Source of the DNA: Streptomyces afghaniensis 772
GTDB lineage: Bacteria; Actinomycetota; Actinomycetes; Streptomycetales; Streptomycetaceae
NCBI GenBank assembly: GCA_000415505.1
Contig: KE354466.1
Span: 1-46,854 of the forward strand
Direction: 5' to 3'
Length of the DNA stretch: 46,854 nucleotides
Position numbers and translations under genes: made by a program. This document shows, piece after piece, positions 1-10,312 of the stretch; position 1 is the stretch's first letter, and the number at the start of each line of letters is the position of its first letter. The notes below the pieces were generated by a model, which was given only the letters and a program-made list of their open reading frames with translations, was not told where the DNA came from and did not search any database.

Positions 1-1189
1 GGACGTCGGGCCGGTAGGACAGCCGAACCGCCAGGCTGCGGCCGGGCAGTACGGAGAGGGTCAGCGGGTAGTGGGTGGCGTCACGGCCGGTGAGCTGGGT
101 GACTCGCGAGGCGCCCTTGTCGGCGGGCGCGGGGTAGCTCTCGAACGCCAGCAGGGTGTCGAAGAGATCGCCCGTGCCGGTGGCGCGCCGGATGTCGGCG
201 AGGCCGAGGTATTGATGGGGCAGCAGGCCCGACTGCCGGCTCTGGATGCCGGTGAGCAGATCGGCGACCGAGTCGCCGTCGTCCCAGCGGACGCGCGTGG
301 GGACGGTGTTGATGCAGAAGCCGACCATCGAGGCCACGTTCCGCAGCTCCGGCGGGCGGACCGTCACGGTCTGGCCGAACACGGTGTCGGTGCGGCCGGT
401 CAGCCGGCCCAACAGCACACCCCATGCGCCCTGGACGAGGGTGTTGAGGGTCACGCCGAGCGAGCGAGCCGTCCTCTCGGCGGTGGCGGTCAGCTTCTCG
501 GAGAGCTCGACGACGACTTCGTGCGGCAGGACGGTCGTGGCCGGGGCTCCGGGGACGAGCAAGGTGGGCTCGACCACCCCTGACAGGGTGTCCTGCCAGG
601 CTTCCTCGGCGGCCGTACGGTCCTGCCCGGCGAGCCACGCCAGGTAGTCGCGGTACGGCGGCACGTGCGGCAGGACGGTCGGATGCTCACCCCCGTACAG
701 GGCGGTGAACTCCCGGACGAGCAGCTGCTTGGACCAGCCGTCCAGGAGGATGTGGTGGTTGGTGATCAGCAGCCGGTAGCGGTCCGGGGCCCAGCGGACG
801 AGCAGCTGACGCAGCAGCGGGGGCTTGGCGAGGTCGAAGCGCCGAGCACGCTCCTCGTCGAGCAGCCGCTGCCAGGCCGCCTCCCGCTCCCTCTCCCCGA
901 GTGCCGACACATCGGCCTCGGCCCACGGGAGTACGACGTCCGTCGGCACGATCTGGAGCGGCCGGCCGGCGTCCCGGCGGCGGAAGCACGCCCGCAGGTT
1001 CGGGTGCCGGTCGAGGAGGGCCTGCCCGGCGGCTCGTACGGCGGCGGGGTCGACGTCGCCCGTGAGCTCCAGGATCTGCTGGGCGGCGTACACGTCGGGG
1101 CTCTGGTCGTCGTCGTAGAGGGCGTGGAAGAGGAGCCCCTCCTGCAACGGCGACAGGGGCAGGATGTCGGCGATTCCGGACCGAGTCAC
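1..1189 (-). CDS. Nonribosomal peptide synthetase, N-terminal condensation domain (cut by window edge)
   Basis: The reading frame is open for all 396 codons to the window edge, so this is the start of a larger NRPS. It begins with a GTG at 1189 preceded by a strong GGAGGT ribosome site, a few bases after the stop of the upstream NRPS gene. The protein opens with ADILPLSPLQEGLLFHAL and carries the condensation motif HHILLDGW near residue 135, then a VGFCIN block and an LPHQYLGLADI block, all standard C-domain landmarks. The LPLSPLQEGLLFH opening is typical of C domains that follow an epimerization domain and take a D-configured donor. That fits, because the previous protein ends in an E domain. 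The A and T domains that would define its residue lie outside the window. The call as an NRPS C domain is firm; the DCL subtype is inferred from the opening motif and the context. Confidence 0.93.
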   Translation of the reverse strand, partial: MTRSGIADILPLSPLQEGLLFHALYDDDQSPDVYAAQQILELTGDVDPAAVRAAGQALLDRHPNLRACFRRRDAGRPLQIVPTDVVLPWAEADVSALGEREREAAWQRLLDEERARRFDLAKPPLLRQLLVRWAPDRYRLLITNHHILLDGWSKQLLVREFTALYGGEHPTVLPHVPPYRDYLAWLAGQDRTAAEEAWQDTLSGVVEPTLLVPGAPATTVLPHEVVVELSEKLTATAERTARSLGVTLNTLVQGAWGVLLGRLTGRTDTVFGQTVTVRPPELRNVASMVGFCINTVPTRVRWDDGDSVADLLTGIQSRQSGLLPHQYLGLADIRRATGTGDLFDTLLAFESYPAPADKGASRVTQLTGRDATHYPLTLSVLPGRSLAVRLSYRPDV

Positions 1190-1195
1190 CGTGGG

Positions 1196-4100
1196 TTACC
1201 TCCACTCGCTCGCGAACTCGGCTTCGAGTTCGTCGATCTCTGCTTGGGACAGCGACACCAGTGGCAGATCGGACGGGGTGTGCCCGCCCGCCGACGTGGC
1301 GCCGGTCATGGCGGTCAGCGCGTCGCACCACAGGTCGGCGAGGGCGCGCACGTCGTCCTCGGACCAGATACCGGGCGCCCACGACCAGGTGGCCCGGAGC
1401 CCTTCGTCGCCGGCCACGGCGGTGATCTCCAGGCCGTGGGCGACGGGGAGGGCGGGGTCGTGGGCGGTGCCGCCCAGGTACGGCAGCGGTTCCGGAGCCG
1501 GTGACCAGTCGCCGTCCGCCGTACGCCCCGTACTCGCCGTACGGCCGAGGTAGTTGAAGCCGACCTGCGGAGCCGGGTGGGCGGCGAGTGCCGGACCGGT
1601 GGCGGGGTCGAGGTGCCGGAGCAGACCGTGTCCGATGCCGTTGTCCGGAACCACGCGCAACTGCTCCTTCACACTTCGCAGCACCTGCGCGCAGTCGTCC
1701 GGGTCGAGCCCGGTGAGGTCCAGCCGCGCCGGGACGACGCTGGTGAACCAGCCCACCGTCCGGGAGAGGTCCACACCCTCGGCCACCTCCTCGCGTCCGT
1801 GCCGCTCGATGTCCAGCAGCAGCGCCGGGTGGCCCGTCCACCGGGTGAACGCGAGGGCCAGCCCGGCCAGCAGGACGTCCTCGGGGCCGGCGTGGAAGGC
1901 GGCGGGGACGGTGGTGAGGACGGTGTCGGCGACTGCGGCGGGCAGCGTGCGCGTGAGGTGGCGCATCGTGCCGATGACGTCCCGCCCCGGGTCGGGCCGG
2001 CGCGCGCCCAGCACCGGGTCGGGGGCCTGGAACATCCGCTGCCAGACGTCCAGCTCGGAGGTCCGCGCCCGGGCCTGCCGTTCCAGCAGCAGCGACCAGT
2101 GGCGGAACGACGTGCCGACCGGGGGCAGTTCCTCCCCGCGCCAGGCGGCGGCCAGGTCGGTGCGGAGGATGTGCCAGGAAACGGCGTCGACAGCCAGGTG
2201 GTGCACCGTCAGCAGGAGCCGTCCGGGACGGTCGGGTCCGGCGTCGTACCAGACCGCACGTACCAGTGCGCCCGCCTCCGGCCGCAGTTCGGGCAGCTGT
2301 CCGAAGTCCGGGACGGTCGTGACGCGTTCCAGAAGGGTGTGCGCGTCGACGGAGCCGGGCGGCGGAATGTGGGCTTCCCAGTCGCCGCTCAGGCGCATCC
2401 GCAGTGCGTCATGGTGGTCCAGGATCGTCTGGAGCGCCGTCGCGAGGCGGCTCTCGTCGGCCCCGGCGGGCGTGACCAGCAGCACCGACTGGCTGAACGA
2501 GCTGATGGGACCGCCGCGTTCGCGCAGCCGGTGCATCGCCGGAGTGAGCGGCAGCTCACCGACGGCGGCTCCCGCACCGCGGCCACCGGTGCCGGGGCCG
2601 GCGGGTCACCACCACCGCCGCGAGGCCTGAGACCGTGCGCTGCTCGAACACATCGCGGGGGGTGAGGCGCAGCCCGGCCGCGAGGGCGCGGCTCACGAGG
2701 TGGATGGAGGCGATGCTGTCTCCGCCGAGGTCGAAGAAGCCGTCGTCGACGCCCACACCGTGCCGGTCGAGACCGAGCACCTCGGCGAACAGCTCGCGCA
2801 GGGTCTCCTCCTGCGGTGTGCGCGGGGACCGGCTCTCCGTCTCCACGGCGACGGAGGGGGCCGGCAGCGCGGCCCGGTCCAGTTTGCCGTTGGGCGTCAT
2901 CGGCAGTGCGTCCAGCACCACCAGCGCCTCCGGAACCATGTGGTCGGGAAGATGGCGCGCCGCGTGCGCCCGTACGTCCGCGCCGTCCACCTCGGCCGGC
3001 CCCACGAGGTACCCGACCAGCCGTCGTACGCCCGGCCGGTCCTCGCGCACGGCCACCGCGGCCTGCTCGACGTGGTCGTGCGCGGTGAGCACGCCCTCGA
3101 TCTCGCCGGGCTCGATCCTCAGGCCCCGGATCTTGAGCTGGCCGTCGGCCCGCCCGCGCAACTCCAGCATGCCGTCGGCGCGACGTACGGCCAGGTCGCC
3201 GGTGCGGTACATGCGTTCCCCGGGCGGCCCGAAGGGGTCGGCGACGAACCGCTCCGCGGTCAGGCCTGGCCGGTTCCGGTAACCCCGTGCCACTTGGTCG
3301 CCGGCCACGTACAACTCGCCTTCGACACCGGCCGGTACGGGGTTCAGCCACGCGTCGAGGACGTACGCCCGGGTGTTCCACATCGGGCGCCCGATGGGCA
3401 CCGGGCCGGACGGGAGGTCGTCGCCGGGTTCGATGCGGTGGTCGGTGCAACCGACGGTGAGCTCGGTCGGGCCGTAGTGGTTGATCAGCCGTACGCCGGG
3501 GTGGTCCCGGCGCCAGGAACGCAGCACCTCCCCGACCAGGGCCTCGCCGCCCAGCATGAACTCCTCGGCGGGCGAGATGTCGTGCGGCAGCGCGGGCAGC
3601 AGCGCGAGGTGGCTGGGTGTGGCCTTGAGGAACGTGTAGCCGCCGGACAGCGGCTGCGCGCCCGCCTCGTGGACGGCGGCGATGTGCACTCGTCCGCCCA
3701 CGGCGAGCGCGCCGTGCAGGGTCGTCACGGTGGCGTCGAACGACATGGTGGCGTGCAGCAGCGAGGCACCGCGCAGGCTCGGATACGCCTCCGCGCAGCG
3801 CGCCACGTACGTGGTGAGGTTGCGGTGCTCGACGACGACACCCTTGGGGCGGCCCGTCGTGCCCGAGGTGTAGATCAGGTAGGCCGCATCGGCGGGGCGG
3901 GCCTCGGTGAGCTCGATGCCGGGGGCGTCCGCGTCCGGGCTCACGATCGGGCACGCCACGGCGACGGGCGGCTCCTCCCCGGCGATGACGCACACGGGCT
4001 CGGCGTCGGACAGCAGATACGCGGTCCGCTCGGCCGGATGCTCCGGGTCGAGCGGCAGATAGGCCGCACCCGCCTTGAGGACCGCCAGCACGGCCACCGC

Positions 4101-7100
4101 GAGGTCGACGGACCGTGACAGCGCGAAGGCGACGATCCGGCCCGGCCCGGCGCCGTGCGAGGTCAGTGCCCGGGCCAACCGGTCCGTACGCGCGTCGAGT
4201 TGCCCGTAGGTCAGGTTCGTACGGGCATCCGTCACGGCCACCGCGTCCGGCGTCTCGGCCGCCCGCGCCTGGAACATCCGGTGGAATGCCGTCACCGGCA
4301 CCTCACGAGCGGTGTCGTTGAACTCGACGAGCAGGCGCCGCCGTTCGGTCTCGCCGAGGATGTCGAGCGCGCCGATCGGCCGGTCGGGCTCGTCCACGGC
4401 GGCCCGCAGCAGTCGCTCCAGCCGGGCGGCCAGCTCCTCGGCCGTCTGCCGGTCGAAGAGGTCCGCGCTGTACTGGAGGATGCCCTCGATGCCGTCCGGG
4501 AAGCCGTCGCGGGTGCGGTGCTCGCCGAGGTTGAACGTCAGGTCGATCTTGGTGGCACCGGTCTCCACGGTCAGCGCGCCGGTCGTGAGGCCCGGCAGGT
4601 CGAGCCGGGGTTCCGCGCCGCCGGGGCGGAAGGCGAGCATCACCTGGAACAGCGGGTGCCGGGCGAGCGAGCGCGGCGGGTTGAGGGCCTCGACCAGCTG
4701 CTCGAACGGCAGGTCCTGGTGGGCGTAGGCCGCGAGGTCGGTCTCCCGGACCCGGCCGAGGAGGTCCCGGAAGGTGGGGGCGCCGGAGGTGTCGGTGCGC
4801 AGGACGAGCGTGTTGAGGAAGCAGCCGATCAGGTCATCGAGCACCTCGTCGGCGCGGCCCGCGACCGGTGTGCCGAGCGGGATGTCGGTGCCCGCGCCCA
4901 GCCGGGTGAGCAGCGCGGCGAGGCCAGCCTGTACGGCCATGAACACCGTCGTGCCGGTCTCGCCCGCCAGCTCGCGCAGCCGCCCGTGCAGCGCCGCGTC
5001 CAGCCGTACGGGGATGTCGCCGCCCTGGTGCGTGGCGCGGGTGGGGCGGGGGCGATCGGCGGGCAGGGCGAGTTCGACGGGCAGTCCGGCCAGGGCCTGC
5101 TTCCAGTACGCGAGCTGACGATCCATCAGCTCGTCGTCGGCCAGCAGCTCCCACTGCCGGACGCCGAAGGCGGCGTACTGCACCGGAAGCGGCGCCCACT
5201 GTGGGTCCCGTCCCTCCAGCCGCGCCCGGTACGCCGTGGCCAGATCACGGACGAGGGGCTCCAGGGACCAGCCGTCCGCCGCTATGTGGTGCAGCACCAG
5301 CAGCAGGACGTGGTCCTCGGGACCCAGGGCCAGGAGGTGAGCGCGGAACGGGGCGTCCTCGGTGAGCAGGAACTCGTGGCGCGCCAGCTCAGCGAGGCGG
5401 TCCGGAAGTTCGGTCTCCGTGACGCTCTCGGCGTGCAGCCGTGGCCGGGCCCGCGCCGGGTCGAGGAGCAGCTGGCGCGGTGTGCCGTCGGCGTCCGGGT
5501 AGACCGTGCGCAGGATCTCGTGCCGGGTGACGACGTCGGCCAGGGCGGCGCGCAGAGCGTCCGGATCGAGCGCGGCGCCTGTCAGCCGTACGGCGAGCGG
5601 GATGTGGTACGCCGCACCGGACCCCTCCAGCCGGTCGAGGAACCACAGCCGCCGTTGCGCGGACGACAGCGGAGCCTCGTCGACGACGGTACCCGGCGTG
5701 AACGGCCGGGAGGCGGGCCGTACGACGGTGTCCGTGCCGATCAGGCCGGCCAGGGCCGCCGGAGTGGACGCCCCGAACAGGTCCCGCAGTGTCAGGTCCG
5801 CACCCAGCGTGTCGCGGATCCGGCCGATCAGGCGCAGGGCGAGCAGGGAATGGCCGCCGAGGGCGAAGAAGCTGTCGTCCGGACCGGTGGCGGGCAGGCC
5901 CAGGACCTCTGCGAAGAGGCCGCACAGTGCCTCCTCCCGCGGGGTGCGCGGGGCGCGGCTGCCGCTGCGCACCGACGGAACCGGCAGGGCGGCGCGGTCC
6001 AGCTTGCCGTTGGGGGTCAGGGGCAGTCCGTCCAGCCGTACGACCGCGGAGGGCACCATGTAGTCGGGCAGGCGGCCGGTGAGGTGGGCGCGCAGGGCGT
6101 CCGGGTGCGGTGCCGTGCCCTCGACGGGAACCGCGTACGCGACCAGACGGCGGTCGCCGGGACGGTCCTCACGGACGAGCGCGACCGCCTGGGCGACCTC
6201 CGGGTGCGCGGTAAGGGCCGCCTCGATCTCGCCGGGCTCTATACGGAACCCGCGCAGCTTGACCTGGCCGTCGGTCCGCCCGTGGAACTCCAACTCGCCG
6301 TCCTCGGCCAACCGCACACGGTCCCCGGTGCGGTACATCCGGCTGCCCGGCGGGCCGTACGGGTCCGCGGTGAAGCGTTCGGCGGTGGCGTCGGGGCGGC
6401 CGAGGTAGCCGCGGGCGACACCGGGCCCGGCCACGTGCAACTCGCCGACCGTGCCCGGTGGGACCGGTCGCAGGGCGCTGTCGAGCACGTAGGCGCGCAT
6501 GCCGTCGAGCGGGCGGCCGATGGGCAGTGCGTCGGGCACCGAGGCCGTGTCGGGGCAGGGGCGGCAGGTGGCGAAGGTGGTGGTCTCGGTCGGGCCGTAG
6601 CCGTTGGTGACCGTCAGACCCGGGCAGGCCGCGAGGACCTGGCGAACCGCGGACGCGGGGACGGCCTCGCCACCTGCCCACACCTGGCGCAGCCCGGCGA
6701 AACAGCCGGGGTCCTCCTCGGCGGCCAGCCGGAACAGCCCTGCCGTCAGCCACAGCGCCGTCAGCCCGTGCCGTGAGGTGAGGCGGGCGACCGCGGCGGC
6801 GTTCACCTCCTCGTCCGCCGGTGCGAGCACGGCCGTGCCGCCGCCCAGGAGCGGCACCCACATCTCGTACGTGGACGCGTCGAACGCGGTCGGCGAGTGG
6901 ACCAGGACCCGTGCGTGCGCGCCACCGCCGAACGCCGAGTCGGCGGCGAGGGCGGTGATGTCCCGGTGGGTGACGGCGACACCCTTGGGCGTGCCGGTGG
7001 AACCGGATGTGTAGCTGACGTATGCCAGCCGGTCCGGGTGCAGCGGCACGTCGGGGTCGGTGTCGGGCTCGGCGGCGAGGGACGGGTCGGTCGCCCCCAC

Positions 7101-8825
7101 CACGCGGAGACCGTCGTACGTGCCGTCCGTGTCGCTCGCGTCGCCGGTGGTCAGCAGGACCTCCGCGCCCGTCTCGTCGAGGATCCGCGCGGTGCGCGCG
7201 GCCGGGGCGCGCGGGTCGAGACCGACGTAGGCGCCACCCGCCTTGAGGACGGCCAGCAGAGCCACGATCAGGTCGTCGGAGCGGCGCATCAGGACGGCGA
7301 CCCGGTCCTCGGGGCGGACTCCGAGCCGGAGCAGGCGGTGGGCGAGCCGGTTGGCGCGGGCGCTCACGTCACGGCAGGTGGTCTCACGGTCGCCGTGGAC
7401 GACGGCCGTGGCGCCGGGTTCGGCGGCCGAGCGCGCCGCGAAGACGCCGGGGACGGTACGGCTGCTCCCTGTGGCGGGAACCGGCCCGTCGAGCCGGGCC
7501 CCCTCTCCGGGCGCCACCAGCTCCACCCGGCCCACCACCGTGCCGGGGCCTACCGCCGCCGCCGCGAACCGCTCCACGAAGCGGAGCAGACGCTGGTGGT
7601 GGGCGGTCAGCCCGGCGTCCGTGAAGTGCTCGGGGCTCGCGTCCAGGTCGACCCGGATGCCCTTGCCGTCCGAGCGGTCGTAGACATTGACGGCGAGGTC
7701 CTCGACCGGCCCCGTGGACAGGTTGTGGCGGGTGGTCGGATGCCCTGCGAAACGCAACTCGGGCCCGAAGGCCATGATGTTGACGACCGGGCCGAAGAAG
7801 CGGCGCCCGTCCTGCGGCCAGTCCAGCGCGCGGCGCAGGTCCTCGCCCCGGAAGCGCTGGTGGGCCAGCAGTTCGCGGGTGGCGCGGGCGGCCTGCCGCA
7901 CGAGGTCGACGGCGGGGGTGTCGGGGCGTACGGACAGCCGCAGCGGGAGCACGTTGGACGCCATGCCGGGGGTGGTGAGCTCGGTGTGGCTCTCGCGGCC
8001 GGTGACGGCGAGGCCGAGGACGACGTCCCGGGCGCCGGTGAGCCGGTGCAGACAGGCGGCGGTCGCCGCGAGGACGACCCGCGACCAGCGGGTGCCGGCG
8101 CGTTCGGCGGCCAAGTGCACGAGGTCGCCCGCCGGTCCGGGCAGGTGGCCGGTGCGGCGCAGGAAGCGGTCGGCGACGTGCGGTGGGCGGCCGGCCAGGC
8201 TCACCGGGTCGGGCCGGTCGGCGAGGGCACGCGTCCAGTACGCGCGGTCCTGTTCGTGCCGTTCGCCCGCGCGGTAGGCGCCGTCGGCGGCGACCAGCGG
8301 GGCCAGGGGAGCGGGCGGCGGGGTGTGCGGGGTGCTCTCGGCGAGCGCGGTGTAGGCGTCGGCCACCCGCTGGGCGATCAGTGAGCAGCTGAAGCCGTCG
8401 ACGGCGATGTGGTGGTAGGCCTGGTACCAGATCCAGTGGTCGTCCGCGAGCCGCAGCAGCGTGTACCGGAACAGCGGTCCACGGCCGAGGTCGAAGGGCG
8501 TGGCGAAGTCGGCCGCCATCCACTCCCGCGCGGCCTCGGCTCCGGCGGCGTCGACGACGGGCATGGTCCAGCCGGGACCGCTCCCACCGGGCTCGGCGTC
8601 GACGAGCAGGCGTACGCCGTCGTCGTCGGACGCGAACCGGGACCGCAGCGTCTCGGTCGCGTCCACCACCTGCCGTACGGCCGCGCGGAGCAGCATCGGA
8701 TCGACGGGGCCGTGGATCTCGGTGTACTCGCCGACGTTGTAGGCGCCGCCGGCTCCGTCGAGCCGCTGGCCGAACCACATCGAGCGCTGGGCGGCGGACG
8801 GCGTGAGTGTGCGTGGCACGGTCAT
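1196..8825 (-). CDS. Two-module nonribosomal peptide synthetase C-A-T-C-A-T-E, split by a one-base frameshift
   Basis: The start is the ATG at 8825, overlapping the stop of the upstream gene (ATGA). Domains by approximate residue: C1 1-435 (HHIAVDGF at 138), A1 440-950, T1 980-1045 (LGGHSL), C2 1065-1490 (HHIAADGW), A2 1500-1990, T2 2005-2075 (LGGDSI), then E. C1 resembles the EntF condensation domain, including the FGPVVNI and [14 protein letters not shown] blocks. Pocket residues read by eye against GrsA: A1 D-A-Y-W-W-G-G-T-F-K, close to a valine code; A2 D-A-T-K-M-G-H-V-G-K, close to the aspartate code DLTKVGHIGK. The E domain has [18 protein letters not shown] and FNYLG, so it should be active; T2 also has the GGDS form usual before E. 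The frame of T2 ends at a TGA at 2556, while E continues in another frame to 1196. Removing one C from the run at 2603-2605 joins them. Without the indel the protein would be about 2542 residues. Confidence 0.93.
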
Positions 8826-10120
8826 CGGCCGGCTCCCGACGTGGTGGTGGACAGCTGCCGCCCCACCTGCTCGGCGACCGTCTGCGGGCCCTCGCCCCCG
8901 GGGGACCAGACGGCGCGCAGCCAGGGCTCGGCGGGAACGAGCGCGAGGTCGTCCGCCCGGCGGGCCCGGCCGCCGCCGGTGACGTTGAGGAGGATCAGCT
9001 CGTCGCGGCCGACGCGCCCGGCCCCTACGGCGTCGGCGAGCGCGGCCAGCGCGACACCGGCACCGGGCTCGATGTCTATGCCCTCGATCTCCTCGAACAG
9101 GGCCATGGCGGCGAGAGCGGCTTCGTTGTCCACGCACAGGATCTCCCCGCCGCTCTCGACCAGCACCTCGCGCACACCGCCCCGGAGGCTGAACGGAGGG
9201 CGGCGATTGGTCAGTTCGCGGGCCAGCGGCTCGTGCTCACGGTCGGCGGGGGCCCGCCCGCCCGAGCGCCAGGCCTCGTACAGCGGGGCGAAGGGCGTGT
9301 TCTGACACATCAGCAGACGCGGCAGAGGCTCGTCGCCCGAGCGGATGCGGCGTGCCGCCTCATGGGCGCCGATGGCTCCCGTACCGCTGCCGACGGCCTG
9401 GACGTACGTCTGGGGAAGGCCTCCGATCGCCTCGGCAGCGGCGAGCATCACGGTGCCCAGACCGTCGCGGCGGGCGACGTTGCGGGAGCCGCCCTCGGCC
9501 TGGTGGCCGGGCAGCCGGGCCAGCAGATCGGCGCAGGAGATGGCGTCGCTGTAGGTGGCGTCGCCGTCGAGGACGACGATACGGACGCAGGGGTCGAGCG
9601 GGCCGGCGAAGCGCATGCCGTCCAGGGCGGGAGCGGGCACGACGATGAGGCAGGGCATCTGGTGACGGGTGGCGGCCCAGGCGAACGCGGCGGCGGTGTT
9701 GCCGGCCGAAGGGATCACGAGGACGGGCGGGGCAGCCGGCAGACGGCCGAGGACCGTGTACGCCTCCAGGTCCTTGAACGTGCACGTCGGCAACTGCGCC
9801 CCGCGCTCCGGCCAGTACCCGTTGAACGCGACCCACAGTCGGGTCAGGCCGAGACGTCGGCCGAGCTCCCTCGCGCGGTACACGACAGGGCCGGGTACGC
9901 CGGGGAACGTCCGCGCCACGGGCAGCAGTCGGGCGTGACGGAAGAGCCCGGTGCCGCTGTGCTCCGCGGGGCCGTCGTACTCGGTGCGCAGAAACGCCGG
10001 TTCATGCCGGCGGGAGCAGTCGAGGATGAGGCCGTCGTCCTCGTACCGGGCTCCGCAGGAGGAGCACACGATCGTGTAGTGCCGATTTCCCGGGCGTACT
10101 TGGGGGTGTACTCGGGACAT
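8822..10120 (-). CDS. Cysteate synthase-like PLP enzyme (threonine synthase fold)
   Basis: Predicted to make L-cysteate from O-phosphoserine and sulfite, or a related beta-substituted alanine. The 432-residue protein has an N-terminal CSSCG...C cluster (Cys19, 22, 35) and the PLP lysine Lys116 in TCTFKDLEA. It then has [47 protein letters not shown] and LLNVTGGG. These blocks, in this order, are what I know of the archaeal cysteate synthase family rather than of ordinary threonine synthase (whose lysine sits in SFKDR). The start ATG at 10120 has a GGAAGG site upstream. Its stop overlaps the NRPS start by 4 nt, so the two are probably translated together and the product is probably an NRPS building block. 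It could instead use another nucleophile on O-phosphoserine or O-phosphohomoserine. Family call strong, substrate inferred. Confidence 0.82.
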   Translation of the reverse strand: MSRVHPQVRPGNRHYTIVCSSCGARYEDDGLILDCSRRHEPAFLRTEYDGPAEHSGTGLFRHARLLPVARTFPGVPGPVVYRARELGRRLGLTRLWVAFNGYWPERGAQLPTCTFKDLEAYTVLGRLPAAPPVLVIPSAGNTAAAFAWAATRHQMPCLIVVPAPALDGMRFAGPLDPCVRIVVLDGDATYSDAISCADLLARLPGHQAEGGSRNVARRDGLGTVMLAAAEAIGGLPQTYVQAVGSGTGAIGAHEAARRIRSGDEPLPRLLMCQNTPFAPLYEAWRSGGRAPADREHEPLARELTNRRPPFSLRGGVREVLVESGGEILCVDNEAALAAMALFEEIEGIDIEPGAGVALAALADAVGAGRVGRDELILLNVTGGGRARRADDLALVPAEPWLRAVWSPGGEGPQTVAEQVGRQLSTTTSGAGR

Positions 10121-10312
10121 TTTCCATTGCCTTCCGCAGAGCCAGGCTTCGGGGTCAATTCCAGCCGGGGCACTGCGAATTCGAGGCGACTCGGGTATTG
10201 CCGTTGCCCTAACGCCCAGTTGACATTCTGCTCATTCACATGACTAGGTCTATACCAATGGAGTGTTCAGTTCCGCTTCATCTGTCCTTCTCGGGAAGGT
10301 AGTTGAGCTTGC
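10121..10312. promoter_or_regulatory. Divergent promoter region between the NRPS operon and the dehydrogenase genes
   Basis: This 192-bp divergent spacer is clearly richer in A/T than the genes on both sides. On the plus strand TTGACA at 10220-10225 and TAGGTC at 10245-10250 could be -35 and -10 boxes with a 19-nt spacer, facing the E1alpha gene. An imperfect palindrome, AGGTCTATACCA at 10246-10257, overlaps the -10 box and could be an operator. No promoter for the minus-strand operon is clear to me. Inference from pattern only. Confidence 0.35.

Noticed and set aside
2556-2640. Programmed ribosomal frameshift between T2 and E domains
   Set aside because: No slippery sequence or following pseudoknot that I can recognise, and two other genes have similar indels at C/G runs, so an error or mutation is simpler.
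4155-6776. Very long open frame on the plus strand opposite the NRPS gene
   Set aside because: It is an antisense shadow of a high-GC gene: low complexity, no recognisable domain, and the opposite strand shows perfect NRPS motifs.
8826-9137. A longer N terminus for the NRPS, as the frame is open to 9137
   Set aside because: The extra 104 residues are Arg-rich shadow of the cysteate synthase gene; the ATG at 8825 gives a normal C-domain start and an ATGA overlap.
10246-10257. DasR-type operator (similar to TGGTCTAGACCA)
   Set aside because: AGGTCTATACCA differs at two of 12 positions and lacks the outer conserved bases; kept only as an unnamed imperfect palindrome.
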